Positions 25,388 to 33,487 of a stretch of DNA of 64,000 nucleotides are shown here, piece after piece. The notes beneath the pieces were generated by a model. The model saw nothing but the letters and a program-made list of their open reading frames with translations. It had not been told where the DNA came from and ran no database searches. Within the stretch, counting starts at the first letter, position 1, and each line of letters begins with the position of its first letter. Made by a program: the position numbers and the translations under genes. Source of the stretch: Rubricella sp038526735 (lineage in GTDB: Bacteria; Pseudomonadota; Alphaproteobacteria; Rhodobacterales; Rhodobacteraceae); NCBI GenBank assembly GCA_038526735.1, contig JBCBGM010000009.1:1-64000 (forward strand), written 5' to 3'.

Positions 25388-26761
25388 TTACTCAGCCGCC
25401 GCCTGACTGCCTAGCCCCGGCAGGCTCTGCATCCATGCGGTGAAATCCGCCTTGGCGCGCTCGGTGTAGCCGCGCTTGCGGTCTTGCTTGCCCCGGCGGC
25501 CTTTGCGGACGGCCTCTAGCGGTGGGAAGAGGCCGAAGTTGACGTTCATCGGCTGGAAGGTTTCGGCTTCGGCCCCGCCGGAGATATGCGCGAGGAGTGC
25601 CCCCATCGCGGTGGTTTCTGGCGGCAGGGGCGCAGCGTGGCCCAAGCGCTCATAGGCGGCGAGACGCCCCGCGAGCAGGCCCATCGCGGCACTTTCGACA
25701 TAGCCCTCAACGCCGGTGATCTGGCCCGCAAACCGCAGGGCGGGCCGCGTCGCGAGGCGCATCCGGTCATCGAGCAGGCGCGGAGAGTTGAGGAAGGTGT
25801 TGCGGTGAATGCCGCCCAAGCGCGCGAACCGCGCGTCTTGCAGTCCGGGGATCAGGCGGAGCACCTCGGCTTGCGCGCCGTATTTCATCTTGGTCTGGAA
25901 GCCGACGAGATTGTAGAGCGTGCCAAGCCGGTTTTCCTTCCGCAGTTGCACCACGGCATAGGGTTTGACGTCGGGATGGTGCGGGTTGGTGAGGCCCACC
26001 GGCTTCATCGGGCCGAAGCGCAAGGTTTCGCGCCCGCGCTCGACCATCACCTCGATGGGCAGGCAGCCCTCGAAATAGCCCGCGGTTTCACCCTCCTTAA
26101 ACTCGGTTTTGTCAGCGGCGAGGATCGCGTCGAGAAACGCCTCATATTGCTCGCGGTCCATCGGGCAGTTGAGATAGGCGGTGCGCTCTTCCTCCGTCTC
26201 GCCCTTATCATAGCGCGACTGGAACCACGCTTTTGAGAGGTCCACGCTGTCGGCATAGACGATGGGGGCGATGGCATCGAAAAAGGCGAGGCTCTCTTCA
26301 CCGGTGAGGCTGCGTAGGGCGTCGGCAAGCGCGCCTGAGGTGAGCGGCCCGGTGGCGATGATCACGCTCGACCAGTCCTCAGGTGGCAGGCCCGCGACCT
26401 CGTTTCGGTCAATGGTGATGAGTGGATGCGCTTCGATCCGGGCGGTGACGGCTTGGGAAAATGCGTCTCGGTCCACGGCGAGGGCACCGCCTGCGGGCAC
26501 AGAATGCGCATCCCCCATCTCCATGATCAGGCCACCGGCCTGGCGCATCTCCCAATGGATAAGGCCCACGGCATTGGTCTCGTGATCGTCAGAGCGGAAG
26601 GAGTTGGAGCAGACGAGCTCTGCCAGCCCATCCGTCTGATGCGCGAAGGTTTCGACCGTGGGGCGCATTTCGTGCAGGATGACGGGCACGCCGAGGTTTG
26701 CGGCCTGCCAAGCTGCCTCGCAGCCCGCCATGCCGCCGCCGATGATGTGTATGGGTTCCAT
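25388..26761 (-). CDS. trmFO: Methylenetetrahydrofolate-tRNA-(uracil-5-)-methyltransferase TrmFO
   Basis: A 457-residue flavoprotein that makes 5-methyluridine at position 54 of tRNA using methylene-THF and FADH2. N-terminal FAD fold IHIIGGGMAGCEAAWQAA, then CSNSFRSDD (C50), FEGCLPIEVMVERG with the second active cysteine, and GVEGYVESAAMGLLAG in the C-terminal FAD region. Start ATG 26761 puts the dinucleotide fold at the very N terminus, as in the family. Confidence 0.95.
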   Translation of the reverse strand: MEPIHIIGGGMAGCEAAWQAANLGVPVILHEMRPTVETFAHQTDGLAELVCSNSFRSDDHETNAVGLIHWEMRQAGGLIMEMGDAHSVPAGGALAVDRDAFSQAVTARIEAHPLITIDRNEVAGLPPEDWSSVIIATGPLTSGALADALRSLTGEESLAFFDAIAPIVYADSVDLSKAWFQSRYDKGETEEERTAYLNCPMDREQYEAFLDAILAADKTEFKEGETAGYFEGCLPIEVMVERGRETLRFGPMKPVGLTNPHHPDVKPYAVVQLRKENRLGTLYNLVGFQTKMKYGAQAEVLRLIPGLQDARFARLGGIHRNTFLNSPRLLDDRMRLATRPALRFAGQITGVEGYVESAAMGLLAGRLAAYERLGHAAPLPPETTAMGALLAHISGGAEAETFQPMNVNFGLFPPLEAVRKGRRGKQDRKRGYTERAKADFTAWMQSLPGLGSQAAAE

Positions 26762-26860
26762 GGGGCTGGAGATACGCAAAACCACGCGCTTTGCAATGCT
26801 GCCGCGTGGGAAGGGGCGGCCCGGGACCAGCGCGCAGCGCGCCGGGCCAGCGCCGGACCG

Positions 26861-28084
26861 TTAGCCTTTCAACACCGTCTGCACCTCGACGCTCGTCTCC
26901 AGCGTCCGATGCACCGGGCACTTATCTGCGATCTCCAACAGGCGCTGCCGCTGATCGGCATCGAGCGGGCCTTTCAGCGTGATCTCCCGCGTGAACTGGT
27001 CGATCTTGCCCTTGGGCACGTCGTCTTTGCCCAGATCCGTCAGATGCACTTTAGAATGCGAGACATCGACCTCCACATCCTCCAGCGGCCAGCCCTTGTG
27101 CTGCGCGTACATCCGGATCGTCATTGAGGTGCAGGCGCCCAGCCCCGCGCTGACGAACTGATAGGGCGTGAGGCCCAGATCGGTGCCGCCAAAGCTCTCA
27201 GGCTCATCGGCCAACACGTGGTGCTTCGGCCCCACCGCAATGTCATGCAAAAACCCGGTGAGGGCGGCAGGGGTGACGCGGACGATGCCCTCTGGCGCGC
27301 CCTTGGGCGCAGGGTCCTCCGTGAGCCCCAGATACCGCCCCGCCCAGCTTTCGATGACTTGCGCGGCATATTCTGCATCCTCAGCTTTCGTGAGCAGATG
27401 GTCCGCATCATCGAGGGTGACAAAGCTTTTGGGGTGCTTGGCCTGCACAAAGATCTTCGTGGCGTTCTCGATCCCGACATAGCTGTCGCGGGGCGCGTGC
27501 AGCACTAAAAGCGCCTTTTTGAGCGCGGCGAGATGGTCGGTCAGCTGCGCGCTGCGCACGTCATCGACAAAGCCGCGCTCCATGCGAAAGATGCGCGCGC
27601 CGAGCTTCACATCCGCAGCGCCATCCCGCTCCACGTCTTCGAGCGAGGCACCAAAGTTGTGCAGCACATGCTCAGGCTCAGCGGGGGCACCGATGGTGGC
27701 AACGGCTTTGATGCTGTCGATTTGCCCTGCCGCTGCGATCACCGCCGCCCCGCCTAGTGAGTGCCCGATGAGCAGGCTGGGGGCCATTCCTCTTGCCGCC
27801 AGCGCCTCCGCCGCGAGCACCAGATCTTGCACATTCGACCGGAAGGAGGTGTTGCCAAACTCGCCCTCCGAATGGCCCAGCCCGGTGAAATCGAACCGCA
27901 GCACGGCGATCCCGCGCGTGGCGAGCCGCGCCGCAATCCGGCGCGCGGCGGCGATGTCTTTGCCGCAGGTGAAGCAATGGGCGAAGAGGGCGGTCGCCTT
28001 GATCCGGCCCGCCGGTTGGTCAAACCGCCCCGCGAGCGTCGCGCCCGTGTGGCCGGTGAATTCGAATTTGTCTGACCGGATCAT
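26861..28084 (-). CDS. Fused alpha/beta hydrolase - OsmC domain protein
   Basis: A 407-residue two-domain protein. Residues 1-250 are a serine hydrolase fold (HCFTCGKDIAAARR, nucleophile elbow GHSLGGAAV, late DADHLL carrying the histidine). Residues 270-407 are an OsmC/Ohr-like domain with the two redox cysteines in GLGACTSMTIRMY and DKCPVHRTLE. The fusion is known in other bacteria; a role in organic hydroperoxide or thioester detoxification is inferred. The ATG at 28084 is preceded by gggag 8 bases upstream. Confidence 0.9.
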   Translation of the reverse strand: MIRSDKFEFTGHTGATLAGRFDQPAGRIKATALFAHCFTCGKDIAAARRIAARLATRGIAVLRFDFTGLGHSEGEFGNTSFRSNVQDLVLAAEALAARGMAPSLLIGHSLGGAAVIAAAGQIDSIKAVATIGAPAEPEHVLHNFGASLEDVERDGAADVKLGARIFRMERGFVDDVRSAQLTDHLAALKKALLVLHAPRDSYVGIENATKIFVQAKHPKSFVTLDDADHLLTKAEDAEYAAQVIESWAGRYLGLTEDPAPKGAPEGIVRVTPAALTGFLHDIAVGPKHHVLADEPESFGGTDLGLTPYQFVSAGLGACTSMTIRMYAQHKGWPLEDVEVDVSHSKVHLTDLGKDDVPKGKIDQFTREITLKGPLDADQRQRLLEIADKCPVHRTLETSVEVQTVLKG

Positions 28085-28195
28085 GCCGCGTCTCCCGAAG
28101 TGTTTGAGCTGCACTAAGGGCGGAGAGGGCCGTTTCCCAACCCCGGTGTTCGCAATGTCGCGCAGTCGTGAGGATTTCGGCGGGATTGTTTCCGC

Positions 28196-28660
28196 TCAGA
28201 GCGGGCGCACGCTGTCCCCGGGCCGGATCGTGCCGCCCTCAACGATAATGCAGTTTAACCCGCAGCGGTGGATCAGCCAGCGGGAGATCACTTTGCCGGT
28301 GACATCCTCGATATGTTTGCAGGGCGTGGAGAGGCGCGTGCCCTCCAGCACCGTCCCCCCCACCGCAAAGCGCCGCCCCACCAGATGGTTCACCGGCACG
28401 CCGCGTGTGGTGACGTTGCGGCGATGTTCTTGCGGTGTCAGCGAAATGTCGTGGTCGCGGGCCAGCGCCTCCAGCGTTTCTTCCTCAAAGAGCGTGATCT
28501 GGCGGCCTGGTTCGGGGCGGTCTGAATACGTCCCCGTCTCGAGCAAATACCGATCGCCCGCGATGCCGCGCCCCGCGATCAGCTCCATCTCGGCCAGCGC
28601 CTCCATCGGCGCGCCGCCTTTGGCCGTGCGGTGCAGCGCGATGACTTGTCCTTCAAACAT
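28196..28660 (-). CDS. MOSC domain protein
   Basis: A 154-residue stand-alone MOSC domain, the C-terminal fold of molybdenum-cofactor sulfurases and of mARC-type proteins. Typical blocks are GRGIAGDRYLLETGTYS (about residue 31), RNVTTRGVPVNHLVGRRF and LSTPCKHIEDVTG, whose cysteine is the conserved one. It probably handles a persulfide or Mo cofactor, inferred from the family. It lies downstream of dddP on the same strand. Confidence 0.88.
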   Translation of the reverse strand: MFEGQVIALHRTAKGGAPMEALAEMELIAGRGIAGDRYLLETGTYSDRPEPGRQITLFEEETLEALARDHDISLTPQEHRRNVTTRGVPVNHLVGRRFAVGGTVLEGTRLSTPCKHIEDVTGKVISRWLIHRCGLNCIIVEGGTIRPGDSVRPL

Positions 28661-28682
28661 GGCGGGTCCCCTTCTTCATCTT

Positions 28683-28736
28683 GACAGAAATACCTCGGGG
28701 GAATTGAGCCGCAAGGCTCAAGGGGGCAGAGCCCCT
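28683..28736. repeat. Short interspersed hairpin element, copy 2
   Basis: Head gacagaaatacctcggggg, then perfect stem TTGAGCC-GCAA-GGCTCAA (28704-28721), then perfect stem GGGGC-AGA-GCCCC (28723-28735). It matches the layout of the element at 1045-1099. The last stem runs into the stop codon of the dddP gene. Confidence 0.5.
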
Positions 28737-30060
28737 ATGCCTCGCCCATCAGTCGCTTGTCCCACGGGTAGGTTGAGAGCCGCTCGTGGCCGACCTCGGT
28801 GATCAGCACCTGATCTTCAAGCTTGATCCCGAATGTCCCGCCAGGCTCACCCAGATAGACCTCCACGCAGAGCATCATGCCCGGCTCGGTGACATAGTCA
28901 AAGCCGCCCGGTTCCCAGTCTTCGGGGTAGGTGATGAGGGGCCACTCATCGCAGAGGCCCACGCCGTGCATTTTGGCGCCGTAGCGTTGTGGCACGAAAC
29001 GCTCGGGCAGCATGTGGCCGCTATGAGTGAGCTCTTTGAACGGGATGCCGGGGCCGAGCATCGCGGCGTTGGTCTCGATGTGCTCGACAGCGATGCGGTA
29101 GGTGTCGATCTGCTCTTGGGTGGGTTGGCCGTCGCCCACCAGCCAGGTGCGGGAGATGTCGGTGCAGAGGCCATAACAGCCCACCAGATCGGTGTCGAAG
29201 CCGAGGATGTCTCCGTCGGCCATCACGCGTGGCCCGCATTCCTGAAACCAGGGGTTGGTGCGCTGGCCAGAGGCCAAGAGCCGCGTCTCGATCCACTCAC
29301 CGCCGCGCTTGATGTTTTCGGCGTGCAGCACCGCCCAGACGTCATCTTCGGTCAGGCCGGGGCGTACGGCCTCTTCCATCGCCTTGACCGAGGCCTCGCA
29401 GGCGTGCACGGCGCAGCGCATCGCGACGATCTCTTGTGGAGTTTTGACGACGCGGGATTTTTCGGTGAGCTCTTCGCCCTCCATCACCTCAAGGCCCACC
29501 GCCTCAAAGGCGCGCAGGCCGTGAACCATGATCTTGTCGATGGCGAGGCGGCGGTTGGTGCCACAGCGCTCTTGTAGGATGTCGCGCACCTCATGGGCAA
29601 AGTTGGTGGCGTTGCGGCGGGTGTGGTCGCCGTTGGAGAAGTAAAAGAACGAGGAGTTGCCGGGCCGCGTCTCCCGCACGAGCGGGTTGAAGCTGGTGAG
29701 CAGATTCCCCAGACCCTTGAAGTCCCACAAGATCATGTATCCATCCGCCGTCACCAGGCAGGCCCGGAACGGGTTGTGGGCGTTCCAGAGCTGCATGTTG
29801 GTGGTGTCGGAAGCGTAGCGGATGTTGAGAGGGTCAAACATCAAAAGCCCGGCGTAACCGCGTTTGTTGATCTCGGCGGTCAACCGCTCCAGCCGGTCGT
29901 GGCGCATGCGCGTTATGTCGGGCATTTCCAGCCCCGCTGCGGCCCATTCGGCAAAGGCCAGCGGGGTGGGCCCAATCTCAACCCGGTCGTTGTCGGCGGG
30001 GGTGCCATCGGGGCGGGTGCCGGGGGTGATTTTGCGGGTGTCGGCGTAATGGAGAGTCAT
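28735..30060 (-). CDS. dddP: Probable DMSP lyase DddP (M24 peptidase fold)
   Basis: A 441-residue protein of the creatinase/prolidase fold closely resembling DddP, which splits dimethylsulfoniopropionate into acrylate and dimethyl sulfide. Candidate metal ligands D289, D291, D301, H365, E400 and E415, plus Y360 and D371, keep a constant offset of six from the residues I recall for the Ruegeria enzyme (D295, D297, D307, H371, E406, E421, Y366, D377). Signature segments are FDTDLVGCYGLCTDISRTW and KMHGVGLCDEWPL. Start ATG 30060 follows gagaagg. It could be a close non-DMSP paralog, but the active-site set favours DddP. Confidence 0.8.
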   Translation of the reverse strand: MTLHYADTRKITPGTRPDGTPADNDRVEIGPTPLAFAEWAAAGLEMPDITRMRHDRLERLTAEINKRGYAGLLMFDPLNIRYASDTTNMQLWNAHNPFRACLVTADGYMILWDFKGLGNLLTSFNPLVRETRPGNSSFFYFSNGDHTRRNATNFAHEVRDILQERCGTNRRLAIDKIMVHGLRAFEAVGLEVMEGEELTEKSRVVKTPQEIVAMRCAVHACEASVKAMEEAVRPGLTEDDVWAVLHAENIKRGGEWIETRLLASGQRTNPWFQECGPRVMADGDILGFDTDLVGCYGLCTDISRTWLVGDGQPTQEQIDTYRIAVEHIETNAAMLGPGIPFKELTHSGHMLPERFVPQRYGAKMHGVGLCDEWPLITYPEDWEPGGFDYVTEPGMMLCVEVYLGEPGGTFGIKLEDQVLITEVGHERLSTYPWDKRLMGEA

Positions 30061-30234
30061 GGGCCTGCCTTCTCGGTGAGGCTCAATGGTCACCGCGAAT
30101 CGCCTGAGGGCCGCTTGTCGGAAATCGCCATGGATGGGTCGCAATTGCGCTCTGTGACGAAATTGCGAAATTAAACTTTTCAAATAGAGAATATGCGGGT
30201 TAGGCTAAGTTATAAATATAAAAGGGGAAATGCC

Positions 30235-30477
30235 TTGTCGTTTAGCCAAGAGGGGGGCCGGGACGCCTTTGAGCGCCCTGATTCTCAAGCCGGACAGGCC
30301 GAAAGACTGTCACAAGATATTCTGCGTTTGCGCGCGCGGGCATTGCGCCACGGATACCTCACTGTTGCAGAGGCGCTGCGACTCGCTCAGGACATGATGG
30401 AGATGGGGGCGGAGCTTCCGTCTCGCAGCTCGAACGTGCATCCTGTGTATCTCAAGAGGTCAGACGACACGGAGTAG
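30235..30477 (+). CDS. Small conserved hypothetical protein
   Basis: An 80-residue helical protein (LSQDILRLRARALRHGYLTV, then AEALRLAQDMME) of unknown function. I place the start at TTG 30235, which has AGGGG 8 bases upstream; an in-frame ATG at 30193 would read through an AT-rich stretch (ttataaatataaaa) that looks like promoter, not protein. It diverges from dddP and ends 4 bases before the DUF3445 gene. A distant relation to a regulator of that gene cannot be excluded. Confidence 0.6.
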   Translation: MSFSQEGGRDAFERPDSQAGQAERLSQDILRLRARALRHGYLTVAEALRLAQDMMEMGAELPSRSSNVHPVYLKRSDDTE

Positions 30478-30481
30478 CCCC

Positions 30482-31351
30482 TTGCAAACCCTGCGCAGCG
30501 CCCCGGACTACACTCCATGGACGGACCGGGTGCTCTCGCGCATTCCGGGCATGCGCCCGGTGGAGGGGCCGGTGTTTCGGCGGGATGAGTGTTTTGCAGG
30601 GCAGATGGCGCTGCGCGATCAATTGTACGATGAGCGTGCGGAGGAGATCAGCGCGTTGCGGCCCGAGGGGGCGGCGGCGCTGGACGAATGCTTGGGCGTG
30701 ATGCTGGCCGAGTTGCGGGCCGGTGGGGAGTATACGGTTAATGACAGCGAGGTGCGGCGGCCGGATGGGGTGGTGGTCTCTCTCAGTGACCCGCTCGAAG
30801 CGCTGGCGCGGTTGGTGCAGGAGGATGTGCTGCTTCTGGAGGGGCCACGCGGCGAGCACAGGCTGATGGGGGGGACGCTGGCGTTTCCGTCGCGCTGGTC
30901 TTTGCGGCAGAAGCTGGGGCGCAACCTCTTGGGCATCCACAAACCGGTGACGTTTTACCCCGATAACATCGCCCCGCGGGTGCAGCGCCTCTTTGATGCG
31001 ATGCGGGCGGGGCAGGCGCTGTGGCGGATGAACTGGATCTTTTATCCGGTGCCTGACCATTTCACCCCGGCGCATGAGGGCACCAAGCTCGAAAAAGGCT
31101 GGAGCGAGACCGACGCGCTCTACCTGCGGTGTGAACGGCAGACGTTGTTTCGGCTGCCAGAGACGGGGGCAGTCGTGTTTACCATCAAGACCGACATCTG
31201 CCCGATCGAGGCGGTTCCTCAGGAGGCCTTGGAGGCGCTGCCCGCCGCACTGCGCGCCTTGCCGCCGATTGAGGCGGACTACAAAGGCGTGGAGCATGTG
31301 CTCCCGCGAGTTGAGCGTGTGTTGGAGAAACTGCGCGCGTCTGTGCAGTAG
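30482..31351 (+). CDS. DUF3445 protein, heme-dependent oxidative N-demethylase-like
   Basis: A 289-residue protein of DUF3445, the family of the heme-containing alpha subunit of dimethylamine-type oxidative N-demethylases. Family blocks seen are LVQEDVLLLE, TLAFPSRWSLRQKLGRNL with IHKPVTFY, and RMNWIFYPVPDH followed by LRCERQTLFRLPETGAVVF. The TTG start at 30482 has GGAG 7 bases upstream. The companion flavoprotein subunits of known N-demethylases are not adjacent, so the role is open. Confidence 0.8.
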   Translation: MQTLRSAPDYTPWTDRVLSRIPGMRPVEGPVFRRDECFAGQMALRDQLYDERAEEISALRPEGAAALDECLGVMLAELRAGGEYTVNDSEVRRPDGVVVSLSDPLEALARLVQEDVLLLEGPRGEHRLMGGTLAFPSRWSLRQKLGRNLLGIHKPVTFYPDNIAPRVQRLFDAMRAGQALWRMNWIFYPVPDHFTPAHEGTKLEKGWSETDALYLRCERQTLFRLPETGAVVFTIKTDICPIEAVPQEALEALPAALRALPPIEADYKGVEHVLPRVERVLEKLRASVQ

Positions 31352-31491
31352 AGTCTAACTGGAAAAGTGGAGCAGGATTGTTCGAAAGGCTGAAGGTAAG
31401 TCTCAGCGGTCCAAGCCCCTCATTCAGCAGAAACACTTAAGACGTCGTAGGTCCTCCTCGACCTTCGGTTTCAGCAATTGCAGTCGGGCAC

Positions 31492-31520
31492 AAAAAAAGG
31501 GCGGCCCGAGAGCCGCCCTT
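31492..31520 (-). terminator. Rho-independent terminator of glnBA
   Basis: On the minus strand a perfect 9-bp stem AAGGGCGGC/GCCGCCCTT (31497-31505 with 31512-31520) with a 6-base loop is followed by a run of seven U (A-run at 31492-31498 on the plus strand), 23 bases after the glnA stop. Confidence 0.88.
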
Positions 31521-31542
31521 AAGTCTGGGGAGAAACCGCTGA

Positions 31543-32952
31543 TTAGCAGCTGTAGTACATCTTGAATTCCATCGGGTGTGGAGTGTGCTCGTAGGCGTAG
31601 ATCTCTTCCCACTTGAGCTCCATGTAGCCCTCAAGCTGATCTTTGGTGAACACGTCGCCCTTCAGCAGGAACTCGTGGTCTGCTTCAAGCGCTTCCATGG
31701 CTTCACGCAAGGATGCGCACACCGTTGGGATGCCTGCGAGCTCTTCTGGCGGCAGATCGTAGAGATCCTTGTCCGACGGATCGCCGGGGTGGATCTTGTT
31801 CTCGATACCGTCGAGGCCAGCCATGAGCAGGGCTGCAAAGCAGAGGTAGGGGTTTGCCGCCGGATCGGGGAAACGTGCCTCAACGCGCTTTGCCTTCGGG
31901 CTTTCGGCCCACGGAATACGCACACAGCCCGAACGGTTGCGCGCGGAGTAGGCGCGCAGCACCGGTGCCTCAAACCCTGGGATCAGGCGCTTGTAGGAGT
32001 TGGTGGACGGGTTGGTGAACGCGTTCAGCGTTTTGGCGTGCTTGAGGATACCGCCGATGAAGTAGAGCGCCTCATCGGACAGGCCCGCGTAGCCGTCACC
32101 TGCAAAGAGCGGCTTGCCGTCTTTCCAGATCGACATGTTCACGTGCATGCCGGTGCCGTTGTCGCCCGCGATGGGCTTGGGCATAAAGGTGGCCGACTTG
32201 CCGTACGCGTGCGCCACGTTGTGGATGACGTACTTGTACTTCTGCAGCTCGTCCGCCTGCTTGGTGAGCGAGCTGAAGATCAGGCCAAGCTCGTGCTGGC
32301 AAGACGCAACCTCGTGGTGGTGCTTATCGACGGCCATGCCGATGCGCTTCATCGTGGAGAGCATCTCAGAGCGGATGTCTTGCGCGGCGTCGGTCGGGTT
32401 CACGGGGAAGTAGCCGCCCTTGATGCCGGGGCGGTGGCCCATGTTGCCCATCTCGTACTCGGTGTCCGAGTTCCAAGATGCGTCAACCGCATCAACCTCG
32501 TAAGAGACTTTGTTCATCTCAACCGAGAAGCGCACGTCGTCAAAGAGGAAAAACTCGGCCTCAGGGCCCATGAATGCCGTGTCGCCAATGCCGGAGGACT
32601 TTAGGTAAGCCTCAGCCTTTTCCGCCGTCGAGCGCGGGTCGCGATCGTAGGGTGCTCCGGTGTCGGGCTCAACGATCGAGCAATGCAGGCAGACGGTCTT
32701 TTCTGCGTAGAACGGGTCAACATAGGCGGAAGCGACGTCGGGCATCAGCTTCATGTCGGATTCGTCGATCGACTTCCAACCTGCGATGGACGAGCCATCG
32801 AACATGAAGCCTTCTTCGATGAAGTCGGCGTCCACCTGGTCGGACATCACGGTCACGTGCTGGAGCTTGCCGCGGGGATCGGTGAAGCGGATATCGACAT
32901 ATGCGACATCCTCGTCAGCGATCATTTTGAGCAGATCGTCGGTTGCACTCAT
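31543..32952 (-). CDS. glnA: Glutamine synthetase type I
   Basis: A 469-residue GSI that makes glutamine from glutamate, ammonia and ATP. Active-site blocks are present: GFMFDGSSIAGW, FMGPEAEFFLFDD, GTGMHVNMSIWKDGK (loop histidine) and ARNRSGCVRIPWAES. The adenylylation tyrosine lies in DKDLYDLPPEE, the target of GlnE encoded at 8.6 kb. Start ATG 32952 follows aggag. It lies 43 bases after glnB on the same strand. Confidence 0.98.
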   Translation of the reverse strand: MSATDDLLKMIADEDVAYVDIRFTDPRGKLQHVTVMSDQVDADFIEEGFMFDGSSIAGWKSIDESDMKLMPDVASAYVDPFYAEKTVCLHCSIVEPDTGAPYDRDPRSTAEKAEAYLKSSGIGDTAFMGPEAEFFLFDDVRFSVEMNKVSYEVDAVDASWNSDTEYEMGNMGHRPGIKGGYFPVNPTDAAQDIRSEMLSTMKRIGMAVDKHHHEVASCQHELGLIFSSLTKQADELQKYKYVIHNVAHAYGKSATFMPKPIAGDNGTGMHVNMSIWKDGKPLFAGDGYAGLSDEALYFIGGILKHAKTLNAFTNPSTNSYKRLIPGFEAPVLRAYSARNRSGCVRIPWAESPKAKRVEARFPDPAANPYLCFAALLMAGLDGIENKIHPGDPSDKDLYDLPPEELAGIPTVCASLREAMEALEADHEFLLKGDVFTKDQLEGYMELKWEEIYAYEHTPHPMEFKMYYSC

Positions 32953-32995
32953 TCCAGTCTCCTGTCTTGGGGGTCTGTTTTGTGGTGGTTGCGGA

Positions 32996-33334
32996 TTACA
33001 GCGCGTCGGCGCCGTCTTCTCCAGTGCGGATGCGGATGGCGTGTTGCACATCCAGAACGAAAATCTTGCCGTCACCGATCTTGCCGGTTTTGGCGGCGCC
33101 CACGACAGCTTCGATCACGGGGTCAACCATCTCATCCGCGACAACGACCTCGACTTTCACCTTGGGTAGAAAATCCACCACATATTCAGCACCACGGTAG
33201 AGCTCGGTATGGCCTTTCTGGCGGCCAAATCCTTTCGCTTCCGTCACGCTGAGGCCTTGGATGCCAACCTCTTGGAGGGCCTCCTTAACATCGTCGAGTT
33301 TGAAGGGCTTGATGATAGCCTCGATCTTTTTCAT
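32996..33334 (-). CDS. glnB: Nitrogen regulatory protein PII
   Basis: A 112-residue trimeric signal protein that senses 2-oxoglutarate and ATP/ADP. The T-loop carries the uridylylation site Y51 in KGHTELYRGAEYVVDF; the B-loop reads GAAKTGKIGDGKIF and the C-loop RIRTGE. It is the first gene of a glnB-glnA operon. A long in-frame upstream extension has no support; ATG 33334 gives the usual MKKIEAIIKPFKLDD start. Confidence 0.98.
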   Translation of the reverse strand: MKKIEAIIKPFKLDDVKEALQEVGIQGLSVTEAKGFGRQKGHTELYRGAEYVVDFLPKVKVEVVVADEMVDPVIEAVVGAAKTGKIGDGKIFVLDVQHAIRIRTGEDGADAL

Positions 33335-33487
33335 GCGCGTTTCCTCGGCAGTCTTTTCGGCTGTGCACGCGATGAAACATCCCCCCAAGGTGGTTGCAAT
33401 CATCGCGCCGGGTGTGGCGTGGTGTTGATCGGCGGTTTTCGCTGGTGGTGGCTAAAATTTAAGCAGTTTGGCGAACGGGTGGGCGGA

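Noticed and set aside
27519..28802. 427-codon open frame opposite the hydrolase-OsmC and MOSC genes
   Set aside because: It runs across two clear genes and an intergenic gap in the reverse sense, with low-complexity S/R/P-rich composition and no recognisable motif.
30193..30234. ATG 30193 as the start of the small gene before the DUF3445 gene
   Set aside because: The first 14 codons would lie in an AT-rich, promoter-like stretch and have no ribosome site; TTG 30235 with AGGGG upstream fits better. Not fully excluded.
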